This document shows, in pieces, positions 1 through 12,500 of a DNA stretch of 64,000 bases; the stretch's first letter is position 1, and each line of letters starts with the position of its first letter. The notes under the pieces are model-generated. The model worked only from the letters and a program-made list of their open reading frames with translations. It was not told the origin of the DNA and made no database searches. The DNA lies in assembly GCA_030844895.1 (NCBI GenBank), contig CM061229.1, positions 138,043,206 to 138,107,205 on the forward strand, given 5' to 3'. Both the position numbers and the translations under genes were made by a program. The stretch is from Ambrosia x helenae (taxonomy: Eukaryota; Streptophyta; Magnoliopsida; Asterales; Asteraceae).

Positions 1-946
1 ATTGTTATGTAAATCTCTATACCCTAAATAAGGTATGCGTACGAATTAAATGCAGCAGGCTTACCTAAGGCGTGAGGTGCCCGAGGCATGAGGCGCGCCT
101 GCCTTGTCCCTTTTCTACACAACTGTCTAAATGCAGCAGGTTTGACCCCCAAAAAAGGTCAAACTAAATTCTAGATTACTATCTTGAAAGTGAAAGTATA
201 CATGTTTCTCTAAGGAGTTGTCCAAATGTACCAGCTTTGAGCTTAAAGTCAAACGGGTCAAATAAGAAAATCTAGGTAAATAGGTTAAACTTTGGGTAAA
301 GTCATTTTTATTTCAATAATATTATCGTGATGCCTTTCAAAACTGTTAAGGAAATAATATCTTGGTGACTCTACGTCTACTACCGAAATCATTTACTTAA
401 ATATGTGTTTCTTTATCACTAGCGCTGGTGATCCGTTTAGTGCAGCTACGAGTTTCCAACCGGAAATAACAAACTGTGAGTTTGATTCACTTGTCTTCAT
501 AATTGATTGTACAAATAAATCACAAAAAGTATGTTGTCTTACTTGAAATTTTATCTAAACCATGAGGGATCATCATCAACTTAGTTTAATTCTTTAAGGA
601 GTGTTGACTTTTTTAGACTATTCCAAAATATCAAAGCCTTTGGAGTTTGGATATGTTAGATTGTTAGAAGCAGCAAGACACTGATTTTTATTTATGCTAT
701 TTAGTCTTTCAACTTTCCTGTTTGGAATTAGATTTTACAAGTAACTATTGTTCACTACACCCATGTGTGTGTGTATATATATACATACACATATATTTGT
801 TGTGTTCATTACTTTATATCGTTGATTTCTAGAACGTGCACATTTTTTTTAGCTTAGAGATTCAAATAAAAGATAAAATCAAAGGTGTGTTGGATCTTGC
901 CATATTATTACGTTAAAGTACACCCGACCACCGGATGGGTATAAAA
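1..946. other. AT-rich intergenic DNA
   Basis: I see no coding region or recognisable transposon protein here. The stretch is AT-rich, with a short GC-richer patch around 70-110 and a TG/TA microsatellite around 762-795. It ends in a Helitron-like terminus at 947-950, so part of it may be the body of a non-autonomous Helitron whose 5' end I could not find. Confidence 0.5.
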
Positions 947-950
947 CTAG
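925..950 (+). mobile_element. Helitron-like 3' terminus
   Basis: The segment ends in CTAG at 947-950 and is followed by T, as at the 3' end of a Helitron inserted between A and T. Upstream lies a weak hairpin (ACCC at about 922, GGGT at about 937). The stem is poor, so this rests mainly on the CTAG|T ending and on its resemblance to a site at 61820-61839 (CACCGG..GGTATAAA..CTAG). Confidence 0.35.
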
Positions 951-1012
951 TTATATATTGTGTCTATTTATAATTTGTTTGTTTTAAATAAAAACAAATT
1001 TATCTTATATAA

Positions 1013-1598
1013 TTATAAAAATCCTTGTTTCTAAGATGATGTAGTCGGGTTAATCTATGAAAATAATTTCTTGATATTTCATATGTTAATAATAATGGCC
1101 ATGTTTGGCTCTCCTTTTCCATTTCTCCTTATAACTTTTCCTCCTTCAAAAGTTACTTAATCTCATAAGTCACAATTTGTGACTTATGACTTTTCCTCCA
1201 AAATCTCCTTTTCAAAGCACAAAACCTCTCCATAAGTTACTTTTCAATAAACCATCCAAACACTTTTGTTTAACTTATGACTTATTGAATAAGTCAATAA
1301 GTTAAAAGGAGGTGTGGAAATGGAGAGCCAAACATGCACTTAATCAGGTTGATTAATTACTACATAAAAACAAGAAATCTCACTAAGTAAAGCATATCAA
1401 CTTTTATACAACTTGTCCATAAATTGTGCGAACATCTTTTTGTCTTTTATCTATTTGCTCAATCGTTGTGATATAGGTTATATCCCTTTAGTGCAAAGTG
1501 CAGTCAATCTATGCTTTCAGCTTACAAGATTTGTTGGTTTCGCACGGTTACATTCAAGGTTCCAAGAAGAAGAAGGAGGCGTTCCATGCCGTTTTCTT
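1013..1598 (+). repeat. Duplicated segment, copy A (partner at 38516-38742)
   Basis: Bases 1013-1096 and 1474-1598 match 38516-38600 and 38615-38742 almost base for base. Copy A contains a foldback MITE and about 115 bp (about 1350-1473) that copy B lacks. Its right edge is cut exactly where an LTR begins at 1599. A small open frame at 1413-1604 lies in this repeat and shows no protein similarity I recognise. Confidence 0.8.
1098..1337. mobile_element. Foldback MITE
   Basis: About 240 bp are bounded by inverted repeats: CATGTTTGGCTCTCC at 1100-1114 and its exact reverse complement at 1322-1336. Inside are further palindromic pieces around AAGTCACAA and TTGTGACTT. The paralogous segment at 38519-38620 lacks this block, so it acts as an empty site. 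I could not assign a clean target duplication, so the superfamily is open. Confidence 0.75.
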
Positions 1599-2278
1599 TG
1601 TTAGAAAGTTAACATGATACCAGATGAACTCATATATCTTTATTATTCAAAGAATCAAACAAACAAGATCTAAACTGATCTCAACAGATCTAGACAAAAC
1701 TTCACACAAGAACTCTCAATACCTATCAACAGATCTAACACTGGACAAGATCAATACAAGATGTATAAGATCAGACTCAATGAAACCCTAATCTGTTTAG
1801 ACGAGAGAGAGTAAACGAAGAAAATAATATGAAGTACAAAAATGAAGCTAAACCCTAAACAGAGCTGACAGTCTTCTTTTATAGTCAACACAAGACTCGA
1901 GAGAAAACACAACCCGAACCACTATCAGCCGTTGGATGTCTTCAAGAAAACACAAAATCCATCAATCTCAACCATTGATATAGCTTCGGAGATAGGAATA
2001 CGGATTGCCAACGTGGCAATCCAGATATTACACGAATGGGCTTTATAATGGGCCGGACCATCTGAAACAATACTCTTCTGGGCTGGACTGCTATCTCAGG
2101 ACCATCTACTCTGGGCTTTCTGCAATCTACTCAGCACTTCTACAAGCCCAACATGGCAAAGAATCCAAATACCTACAAACAATACTTATGCAACATATTA
2201 TAACACTTTGTAATATTTTGACTCACTTTATATTTTGACCCATTATAGAATTGCACAATATTATTATCCTTTTTAACA
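1599..2278 (-). repeat. 3' LTR of a truncated Copia element
   Basis: A 680-bp LTR reads on the minus strand from TGTTA (2278) to TAACA (1599), giving short inverted ends. It directly follows a polypurine tract (minus strand GGGGGG, 2279-2284), itself just after the stop of a Copia RNase H. A minus-strand TATAAAAG motif lies near 1880, as expected for an LTR promoter. The left edge is fixed by the duplicated copy at 38742, which continues differently. The 5' LTR and most of the interior are missing. Confidence 0.8.
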
Positions 2279-2290
2279 CCCCCCACAATT

Positions 2291-2645
2291 CTATTGTCCA
2301 AATGGGTCAAACAAACACAGTTTGTTGCATAAATACTCATGTGCAGAAGCTAAAAGACCCTTTGTAAATACATCAGCAACCTGTTCCTTAGTATTTATAG
2401 CCAAAGTTTTAATAATTCCTTTTTTAATTTGATCTCTAAGAAAATAAAGATCCAATTCAAAATGTTTGGTTTTATCATAAAAAACAGGATTATCAGCAAT
2501 TGAAATAGCAGCATCATTGTCACAATGAATATTAATAGGAATTTTAACAAAAATGTTTAACTCTTCAAAAATATTTTTTATCCACATAACTTCACAAGTA
2601 ACAGCACACATAGCCCGGTATTCAGCTTCAGCTGAAGACCTAGTG
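2291..2645 (-). pseudogene. Copia Pol fragment: C-terminal RNase H
   Basis: Only the last ~115 codons of a Ty1/Copia polyprotein remain. They include the RNase H signatures AEAEYRAM, HCDNDAAISIA and HFELDLYFLRD and the C-terminal ADVFTKGL block, ending in a stop at 2291. Similarity stops near 2645; upstream sequence is unrelated, so the element is 5'-truncated by deletion or recombination. It closely resembles the corresponding end of the complete Copia element at 10581-14357. It is not functional as it stands. Confidence 0.85.
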
Positions 2646-2689
2646 AAGAAACAACGAGTATAACTGAGGGTTAAGTGCAGGGTATAATT

Positions 2690-3300
2690 TGGGTGGAATA
2701 TAAGGTGACGACTCGTGTTCGCAGCAGGATATAATCCTTCGCTCACAACGACGATTGATCTATGGTTATATACACGAGTGGCAAGCAATCATATATAATG
2801 GACAAAGATATAAGTGGTTCGATCTAGTAAGATCTACGTCCACTGTGAAAGATGATCTTTATTGATATATAGTGTGAATAACGATACAAGTGAAAGTACA
2901 AGTGTGCTCGTTCTTCTTGGCTAATCTTCACGTGTTGAGAAAGGAGGTTGAGTTCTCCTTTTATAGGAGATGCATGGGCCAGGGATGCTGGAGCCCATTT
3001 ATCTCTTAATGGGCCAGGCCTGGGGACCGGGCCGGTTAATCGGTGGGCCCCCTTAGTTGGATCCTAACCCTTGTTTAGGTAAAGTGATCCAAGTTGGCGA
3101 GGGCTTCTTCTGATTGGACCACGTGTCACTTCGTGGTTGGCAGTTCAGGAGGTTCTTTGTCCACCACACACGTGGCGTGCTGTGGGTGGTGTGCAGGGGC
3201 GTCAGGTGTCAGACAGCTGACCACTTGTCAGCTGACACCTGATGGGAGGAAGCAAGTTGGTGTCCAAGGGGGGTGTCTTTGGGTGTTTGCCAACTTGTGG
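2690..3300 (-). repeat. Possible LTR fragment of another retrotransposon
   Basis: This block abuts the broken Copia fragment and is richer in GC. On the minus strand it has a promoter-like TATAAAAGG motif near 2954-2962 followed by an A/C-rich stretch, typical of plant LTRs. An inverted repeat CAGGTGTCAG..CTGACACCTG lies at about 3201-3241. I see no matching partner LTR, PBS or coding sequence, so the assignment is tentative. Confidence 0.35.
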
Positions 3301-3307
3301 CTCTGAA

Positions 3308-3357
3308 CCCCCGGTGACTTCCGACCCCCCGAACCTTCGGGTCAAGCTTCGCCACTG
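3308..3357 (-). repeat. Dispersed repeat with GTGGCGAAGCTTGA end (copy 1)
   Basis: Read on the minus strand this begins CAGTGGCGAAGCTTGACCC and runs through a block rich in GGTCGGAAGTCAC. The same end occurs at 16540-16698 (minus) and 51925-52045 (plus). This is the shortest copy and runs into the GGT minisatellite at 3358. Confidence 0.6.
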
Positions 3358-3632
3358 GACCATAGTGGTGGTGGTGGTGGTGGGTGGTGGTGGAGGGTGG
3401 TGGGTGGTGGGTGGTGGTGGTGGGTGGACAGTGGTAGGTGGTGGTGGTGTTGGACCGTGGTGGTGGTGGTGGGTGATGGACCGTGGTGGGTGGTGATGGT
3501 GGTGGTGGACCGTGGTGGTGGTAGGTGGTGGTGGACCGTGGTGGTGGTGGGTGATGGTGGTGGTGGGTGGTGGTGGTGGTGGTGGGTGGGTGACGGTGGT
3601 GGTGGTGGTGGTGGTGGGTGAGGAGAAGAGAA
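3358..3632. repeat. GGT/GGGT-rich minisatellite
   Basis: About 275 bp consist of TGG and GGGTGG triplet runs broken by a recurring GGACCGTGG spacer. Long open frames on both strands (poly-Val/Gly/Trp on plus, poly-His/Pro on minus) follow from the three-base periodicity and are not genes. The plus strand could form G-quadruplexes. Confidence 0.9.
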
Positions 3633-3735
3633 GAGGAGAAGACCTTTGAAGACCTTAGAAGACTTTGGTCCAAGTCTGCACCAAGAAGAGGTCAGGAAGA
3701 GCTTTTGGAGTGAAATGTCTTTCAAAAAACAAACA

Positions 3736-3821
3736 GTCTGCCCGCCCCAAACGTCTGCCCGCGTCTGCGCGACGCAGACAAAAGAGACCAGAAGTGCTTC
3801 TAGGAGAAAAACAAACACCAC
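3736..3821 (+). repeat. 86-bp conserved dispersed repeat, copy 1
   Basis: It starts GTCTGCCCGCCCC and includes a perfect hairpin GTCTGCG-CGA-CGCAGAC at 3764-3780. It matches 8184-8270 with only a few differences. Its GC content is far above the surroundings. Nature unknown; perhaps part of a retroelement. Confidence 0.7.
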
Positions 3822-3849
3822 CTAACAACCCAAGGTCGTTAATCACCGA

Positions 3850-5725
3850 CGACTAAGCTATCATCAATTTTGATATGGTAAATTCAGTATAATAATATTA
3901 AATCTACTTATTTTTCCTGGGTCCCCTCCATTACATCTACTTATACAAATCCTAACATTGTCATGTGACTCAAAATCATGATTTTTCATGTTTTGAAACC
4001 CTAGATATCTAAAACCGAAAATTATATCTCGAATAGTAAATAATAGTATTATTCAATCTGCATGTTTTGATCTTTTTGTCACTTTTATTATAGAGCAATC
4101 GATCTGGTGTTTGCATAGTTGTGCGAGATTGCTGAAGCCTGACTTGTGGTTGAAGAAAATAACAACTTGGATGGCAATGAATGATATGATTCTGATTTTA
4201 CACTTTCATAGCTCAACCTAGCTTAAGAACCGTTGGGCTTGAGGAACACATCACTCTCTTCCATAAAAACCTAACTTTTGAAACTGCTTTTGGCCTTTTG
4301 AATATCAAATTACTAAACTGCCCATATTTTACTCTTTTTTATTTATTTTACATGAATAAGCTAAGATGAACGTCTTTTAAAACTAATTTATTGACTTTTC
4401 TCACCAAGAAAGTTAATCCAAACACATTTTTAAAAACTGTTTTTAAAAAGTTCATAAATCAATAAGATTTTTTTTTACAAAATGTAGTTTTGAAGTTAAA
4501 TGAGCAATCGCAAACACCCTCCTAGATATTGAGATGGGCTTAAATCTCAATACCGACTTTATTGATTATTATTTCCTACATGATCAAACCTGAAATAGAG
4601 AAAAAAGGGAAGTAATTAGGAAAATGATAAATCTTGATCTTGGTTTTTGTCTCTTGGAAGTTGGAATTGGGAAACAAATCAAACGAAAATATATATATGA
4701 CTGGGCTAAACTAGTTTTATTAATTATGATGGGCTAATTTTTGGTTGGGCTAATGGGCTGTGGCTGAACAAGGGAAATCGAGAGAAGTTTAAAGCAAAAG
4801 AAAGCTTCTTGGTTGTTTCTCTTTTTCAATTTTCGTAAGTCATTTTTTTTTTTAATCACAATCGGATGAGAGGTTTAATCATCACTTGTAAGATATTGTT
4901 TTGTTGGTGAAGATCCAAAAAGTGGACGAACATGAAATTAAGCTATTGTAGGGACGAGCGAACTGGATCTTGAATGTTCCGAACCTAGGCTTAAACCTGC
5001 ACAAGGTAGAAAACTGTTAGGCTCGTTACAGAGGAGGAGGGAGGGTCTCTCTGTAACCACCCTCCGGTGTGAGGATAAGTATTTGTTTAGTGAGAGAAAG
5101 TAGAGAGAGAAAGTGTGGTTCGGGGTGTGAGCATTCGTGTGTAAATTGTACTTTGATGGGGGTATTTATATTGGTCACCAAAGTTGTACTTTGCTTCGGA
5201 TCCCCGTTTGTACTATCCTTCGGAATCTTTTGACTTCCGAAAATAACCTGTACTTTCATTAAGTTGGGATGACATGCTGCGGCTTTAGGCCATTTGTTCA
5301 AATCTAGTTGTTGAGCCGCGGTATAATCTTTTATACCTCTTCATGTCCTCCCAAGTCCTTAAATTATTTTTAACTTGTTGGATTTAACTGTGACCGAATC
5401 ATGTATGCCTTCTGCCGCGGTATAATCTTCATGTATGCCTTATACCTCTTCAGTTGGTGTGCTTGAACTTTGGACAGTTGTGTTTATGATCAAGTAAACA
5501 TTTATGATTGTGCTTCTTGTATTACTTTTAAAAATCTAAGCGACGTAATTGATTCAATGAGATGGTTATTCCTCTATAGAAAAACCCTGTTGGGTTTGTA
5601 ATGTCCTATATGATTGAATCTTTATACATACATTATTGTTTAATCAGCAAGATGTGATAGAAAGAGTCCATTGTGTTGTACTATGATGTATGTGGTTGAT
5701 TATGATTATTCAATTTCTAAGTTCG
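3850..5725. other. Intergenic DNA, no gene recognised
   Basis: The block is AT-rich with scattered short open frames that show no motif I recognise. A duplicated phrase ending GCCGCGGTATAATCTT occurs at about 5313-5330 and 5413-5430. Nothing else is supportable. Confidence 0.5.
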
Positions 5726-5728
5726 TTA

Positions 5729-6176
5729 GGTTGTGCGTAGTGGGCTCTTTGGCCGGCGCCATAGGGCGTTTTGCTCCCCCATAGTGTCGGGCACACCGCC
5801 CCCCAGGCGCTATGGGGGCGTTATGGGTTCTCAGGTTATGTGTATAGCGAGAGGTTTGACATTGGGGTTGATGAAGTTTTGACCGTTGGGGATTGAACAT
5901 TTGGGAACGGTCTTCTTTAATAAAAAATAAAAATAAAAAACATTCATTTATATATCAAACACAAACATTCAAACACAAGGTCGCACGACCACTTAACCGG
6001 CAAAGCATTAGAAATGTGCTTGAAACAAAAGGCCAAAATCGAGAAAAAATACAATATATGAGTATTGTAATTTTTACTAGTATTTGTAAAAAAATTTAGT
6101 ATTTGTAATTTTTTTATTTAATGAAATATTATTTGGTATAATAATAATTAAGCAATTATTACCCAATCATTTATAA
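5729..6176 (+). mobile_element. Internally deleted Harbinger derivative
   Basis: The left side follows TTA (5726-5728) and has a GTAGTGGG-type end and the GGCGCTATGGGG block also seen at the left of the element at 17467-19093. The right half (about 5995-6140) keeps the end of that element's ORF1, coding ...KAKIEKKYN then stop, and the AGTATTTGTAATTTTT tail. The middle of the ORF is gone. The right terminal repeat is missing; similarity fades by about 6176. Confidence 0.65.
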
Positions 6177-6178
6177 AG

Positions 6179-6552
6179 CCCTAAAGGGATAGGGCACCTA
6201 ATCCTGACGCGGATAATAACCATATCCCATAAAATACATTAACTACAAGGAGGCCACGGAAGCCCAATCCACGGATATCAACTATATTCCAACAGCAACG
6301 TCAATCTCCTGAAGTTCCCGGAGCAAAGCCTACGCGAGATCATCCGACTCCGCGCAGCATCACTTCAGCTGTGGAATGTCATCATCACAAAGGAATCTGT
6401 TGCATAAATTATTCTTAATGTAGCACTATTTTGGAAGAAAAAAAAATCCATACAGTTATGTACAAACTTAAAAAAAATGTAATCTACAAATCAACCTCTA
6501 CTGTGAATGTAATATACAAATTTCCTTCACCAAGATGGTGAAAAAGCATTTA
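6179..6552. other. Spacer and probable 3' UTR of the CPBP gene
   Basis: No coding sequence is visible. The part nearest 6553 should be the 3' untranslated region of the minus-strand protease gene. The segment 6190-6390 is richer in GC and may be an unrelated repeat fragment. Confidence 0.4.
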
Positions 6553-9500
6553 CTATCTTATTCCAGAAACTCCTTTTCTTTTTGTTGCAGCATCCGGATT
6601 CTCTGCTGGAGTCCGCCGTCGATGATCATGGATCTTCCAAAGGCCGTGTCCTAGTACCGTTGCAGAGTATATCCCATGTGTTATAATGGGTGCTAGAATG
6701 TTATTTGTCTGTCACATTCATATGACAAGTAATTAAGTATCATCAAATGAATATGTGTCGCGAATAATGTAGCTAGCTAGATTGATCAAAGTTACCTGGT
6801 TCCATTCGAATCCAAGATAAAGAGCTACAAGTCCTTCAAGCAATGGAGAGTATATCTTTTTCATTTGCCTGCGCTCGTACCAGGCTCCGAAAAGCTTCTT
6901 CATTTCATCACGACCAGAACGAGATCTCAAAACTGGTGCCACAATGTATGTAGGATCTGAGTGGATACATAAACGAGCCTGAGCTTTATATACTGACGTT
7001 TGTCGTTAATTATGAACAGAGATAAGGCAAGTAATTTTGAATCATTTTATGCAATTTTTGAGTGACTAGACTCCTCCCCCTTTGTCCTGATACAGACTGA
7101 AGAAGGGGAAGGGGGGGGGGGGTCCCATCTGTACTGACGCCACATAGGACCCCGGCACCCTTCCCACAGCCCATAGCCTTATATTAGATGAGAAGATGGG
7201 AAGATAAACAAACCTTTTGGAGATGCAGCAACATAATAGAGTGAACCCGTGAGAGCTGCTGTGATCACCGCCGCAAACGCCTGCGCAAAAGGTACAAACG
7301 GTGGCAGCACACCAGCCTACAAGATTAAGAACCCAAGTGATAAGTTACTCAAGTTAACCTGAACCAATATTATTACTATAGTATACAAACATAAATTATT
7401 GATCATAAGATAAAATAAGAGAAAATCACGAATATAATCATTAATGATGATATATATAGTAATTTCGTGAATTTCTCATAAGCTAAAGTGGTTGTACCAA
7501 TGAAGCCATTCCTCGTGCATCTGTTACTAGCTCAGTTCCCTTTAGAAAAACATCAGACAACGCTCCCTGTATCGTTTCAAGCAATGGAAAATAAATAAAT
7601 TTCACACTAAAACAACGTAGTTTTGACAGGTTATTCATGCTTTGGTGTGTCGAAAATGCGTATACTTAATTTGTGACCTGAACAGCAGCTCGGTAGAAGA
7701 GCTCCTCGCCAACAGAGCTTGCAGCAACCATAAGCATAAACTGCCATGGAGACATTCCATAGAAAAAGCTGCGTAGTTCCTCGTCTTCTACATCCCTAAT
7801 TGCTCGAGCGTGTGGTGACACCTTTACAACTTCATCCTGTACAAATTTAATATAATTAGATACAAACTATTAAATCAAAAAATGTAAAAAATGTAAAAAA
7901 GTGTAAGAATATCATACGTCTAGAATGAACAAAAGGGCCATGATTGGAGGCGCAGAGTATCCTATTCCAGCTACAATGGCCTCTAACGACGGGAGAAGCC
8001 TCCGGTTCCATCGATTCCTACTGCTGAGCATATCAAGTTTCCTGCTAATGCCATTGTTCCATATATGCCTGTGTATTATGGAATCCAGAAACAAGGGAAA
8101 TATCAGAAAGCATTAAACACAACTACTATAAATAGTAAGGTTTAAGAAGACCATGTTGCTGATTTTTGGGTTAAAAACATAGAGTCTGCCCGCCCCAAAC
8201 GTCTGCCCGCGTCTACGCGACGCAGACAAAAGAGGTCAGAAGTGCTTCTGGGAGAAAAACAAACACCACCGTAGGTTTTTTTTAAGAAGACCTTTGTTTT
8301 TTATAACTTTTAATATATAGCGTTTTATATAAATTCAAATATGTCATTCCAATTCATTATTTTTGCCTATATTTCTATGTGAGTGGTATTACATAAATTG
8401 ATTTGAATTTTGATAAAACATAATGTATTAAAAGTTATAAATGAAACACACATTAAATAAAAGCCCAAAAAAATAAAAATAAAAATAAAAACCTTTAATA
8501 TCATACTATCAATTTAACATCAAAGAGGTGTACATGGTAATTTAATGGTGTGATGACATCAACCCTGTTAAAATATCACACGTTAAATAAGTTGTTTGTT
8601 GCCTTTATCATGTTACAGGTTAATTTTGTACAGGACAATAAAGCTCAGGGTTACCGAGTACTACATTGATACTTTGTGGGCTTTTGTGCAATATTCTGAG
8701 GACTAATCTGCAACTCGTTGTACGAGCTGATATAAGCTCTAGGGTTCCAGATCATTCGTAACACACCTCATTTTGTTATTATCATTTTTTTCTTATTTTT
8801 CTCTCTGTTCGTCTGGGCGATTAGGGTTTTGTATCAGGTTGTATGCCCTTTATCCCTGTAATCTCTTTATTTCTTGTCTTGTACTCTTATCATCAGCTGA
8901 TTATCATCAGCTGATTATTGACAGTTATCTGTCTATCTTTAGTGAACTCACGTTTGTGAGTTTACAGGGTTCTGGGGGTGTTTTCTGGGTTGGATAACTA
9001 ATAAAAGTTTTGGTCACTGTTTTTGTCGCTATACAGCTTGTGTTCTTTATATTCTTGAGTATTGTTGGTTATTTGTGGTTTATATTTTAGATCCATTAGT
9101 TTTTACATGGTATCAGAGCATAAGGCTCTTGGTATTGTGTGTTTTTTGGTTTTCTCTTCCGCTGTGTCTTGTCTTGTCTTGATTTTTGTTGAGTTGATCA
9201 GATCTGATATAGATCTTGGTTATTGTTCTAGATCTGTTAAAACTCTTAACAGATCTGTGTATTGTCTTAATATCTCAAGGATCTCATCTGATAAATAGAT
9301 GTTGGTTCTTGATCTGATTAAAATAATAGATCTCTTCTGTTTATAGATCTGGTCTATTATTCTTGGTATTGTCTGAGGTGTTACTTGATATTTTGAGATC
9401 TTGGGAGCAGCTTGTTGGAAGGAGTTAATTGGAGGTGATTATATAGCTACAATTGCCCCCACTGCTCTATACCCTAAGTGAAGGTATAGGTAGTGGGATT

Positions 9501-12500
9501 GGAGAAACCCTAACTTGGGTCACCCCCTTGGTGAGATCGTTTCATTACTTGTTATCTGTATTTTGTCTTGTGTCTAGGCGTCTTTGGCCGGGTTAGGGTG
9601 GACCGGCACTTGATCTGTTTGTGTTGTGTTGTTTGTCTCTCTGTGGTTGGTCTTACTTGTCTTATCTGTGGTATTTGTTGGTTCTTGATAGACTATATAA
9701 TACTTAGTTACATAAAGGGCTCCTGTGTTAAGATCTGCGTGGGCACCTATGAGTGATAAACCCATGATCTGAACACTGACACAGTTTCGCTCTCTAGGTG
9801 ATAAGTTGTTGTTCTCTGAATTCTTGATTGTTTTTTAAATCTTTGTTTTGTGTGTTCATTGCCATGGGTGATGCTATTGTTGGTGGTAGTGAGGGTACAC
9901 AGGTACCCAATACTCTAATTAGTAAGTTGGATATTGGGGATCCTCTGTACATTCACCCTAGTGATACTAGTACCTTGTCTATTATCACTATCAAGTTGAA
10001 AGGTACAGAGAACTACTCTGTATGGGCCAGCTCTATGAAACTGGCACTTGAAGCCAAGAACAAGTATGGTTTCATAGATGGGACTACTGTCAGGCCTTTA
10101 GATGATGAAGTTCTTGGAAAACAATGGGATAGATGTAACTCAGTCATCCTGACTTGGTTACTGAATTCTGTTAGTGAAGAACTTTATTTAGGTCAGGTTT
10201 TCTCTAAGCTAGCTAGGGATGTCTGGCTTGACTTAAGAGAAACCTATGATAAGGTAGATGGTTCTGTTGTCTTTAACTTGTATCAAAAGATTAACTCTAT
10301 AACACAAAGTGGAAGTTCTGTTTCTGAATACTATCACAAGCTTAACACCATGTGGAAGCAGTTGGACTCTATAGTTCAACTACCTGCATGTTCTTGTGAT
10401 GCTTCAGGGAAATTTAATGATTTTAATTGTTTAATAAAATTGATGCAATTTTTAATGGGATTAGATGATGTTTATCAAAATGTGAGGTCTAATCTTTTGA
10501 TGTAAGATCCTTTACCATCTGTTAAGTCTGCCTTCTCAGTCATCTCTAGAGAAGAGTCTCATAGGGGTGCTAGTTCTGGTGTGAAAGGGTCTAATGTTTC
10601 TTTCTTTGCTAAGAGTGGTCAGTCCTTTGACAATAGAAAGAAAGTCACAAGAGGCCCTAATCCTAACTTGAAGTGCACACACTGTAACATGTTGGGACAC
10701 ACTATGGATAGGTGTTATGAGTTAGTTGGGTACCCTCCAGGTTATAAGAAAAAACCTGGAGTGAACCAACCTGGTAGGAATATGTCTAGTAACATGGTTA
10801 ATGGTAAGGTCAATATGTCTTGTAAAAGTCCTGTATCAGCTACTTCTGCCTTGCCATTTACATCTGAGCAGATTTCTAAGCTGATGAGTCTCATAAGTGA
10901 AAAGTCTTCCAGTGATCCTCAACCTTCTAATGTTGGAGGTGAGTCTGTGTCTATTAAAGGTTTTTCAAGTATGTCTGTCTTGTCTAAAGTGTGTGATATG
11001 TTTCAAAATTTTTCTGGTTGTTCTAATCTGGTTAAAACAGCTTTATTACTTAAATGGATCATGGATTCAGGTGCTAACCAGCATATGGTTAGCACTGATG
11101 AAAACATGATCAATTGTCTGGATGTTTCTTGTTATAATATGACAGTGAAACATCCTAATGGGACCAGTGCTAAGGTGTTGAAAATAGGGGATATTAAGTT
11201 AGGAAACACTGTTATCCTAACTGATGTTTTCTATGTACCTGAGTACTGTGTGAATCTCATTTCTGTTAATAAGCTTGCTAAAGATAGTAAGATGAATGTC
11301 TGGTTTGATGACCATGCTTGTTATGTCCAGGATTCCAAGTCCAAGAGAATCCTGGTGACTGGTAAAGAGCATGATGGTCTGTATTTTGTAGGAGATAATG
11401 TGAGTGATGTTAATTTGTGTTTTAACAGTGTAAATGAGTCTAATCTATGGCATGATAGATTAGGTCATCCATCTAATGAAGTTCTAGCTGTGTTAAAGAA
11501 AGAGTTAAATTTAAAAGGGTCTAATTCTGAGTTATGTGAAATTTGTCATAAAGCTAAACAAGTTAGAGTCCCTTTTCCATTGAGTGAACATAAAACCAAA
11601 GAATTAGGAGAGTTAATCCACCTAGATGTTTGGGGACCCTATAGGGTCACAAGCAAAGAAGGTTATAAATACTTCTTAACAGTGGTGGATGACTATTCTA
11701 GATCAGTATGGTGTTATATGCTTAAAGGAAAAGGTGAAGTTTTTGAAAATGTAATTTCCTTTTATGAACTTTTAAAGACTCAGTTTAAGAAAGCTGTAAA
11801 AACATTTAGGAGTGATAATGGAACTGAATTTGTAAATAGACAAATGACAAGTTTTTGTAATCAAAAGGGAATTATTCACCAAACATCTTGTGCTTATACT
11901 CCACAACAGAATGGAGTTGTGGAGAGAAAGCATAGACACCTCTTGAACATAGCTAGAGCACTTCTGTTTCAAAGTAATATTCCTTTGTATTTGTGGTCTG
12001 AGTGTGTGCTAACTGCTTCATACTTAATAAACAGGCTTCCCTCTTCTGTGTTACAAGGTAAAAGTCCCTATGAGAAAATTTATGGGTTCCCCCCAAAAGT
12101 TAGTCATTTAAGGACATTTGGATGCTTATGTTTTAAGACTGTTCTAAATGAAACAGACAAACTAAACAGTAGGTCTGATAAATGTATTTTGATTGGGTAT
12201 TCTCCCTTTAAGAAGGGTTACAAAATTCTTTCTTTAGAAACAAAACAAATTGATTTTTCAAGAGATATTAAATTCTATGAAAATATTTTTCCATATAAGT
12301 TTGATAATACTAAAGTGTCTTATAATAATGTGAATAATCTGAATTTCTTTGATATTTTTGAAAACATGAGCATTCCAGAAGCCTTAGATAACAATAATAA
12401 TAATAATAATAATAACAATCCTCCCAATGATGAAGGGGGAATCGATGTTTCTCATGAGCTCTCACCTGGGTCAGTTGTAGATGACTTTCCCCGGGCTGCC

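Noticed and set aside
1625..1626. LTR edge of the truncated Copia element placed at 1625 with a TGGTATCA primer site outside
   Set aside because: Comparison with copy B places the host junction at 1598/1599, and the ends TGTTA/TAACA then match.
3209..3821. Long open frames rich in His/Pro or Val/Gly/Trp on both strands
   Set aside because: They follow from the GGT triplet periodicity; no start context, domain or splice signal supports a gene.
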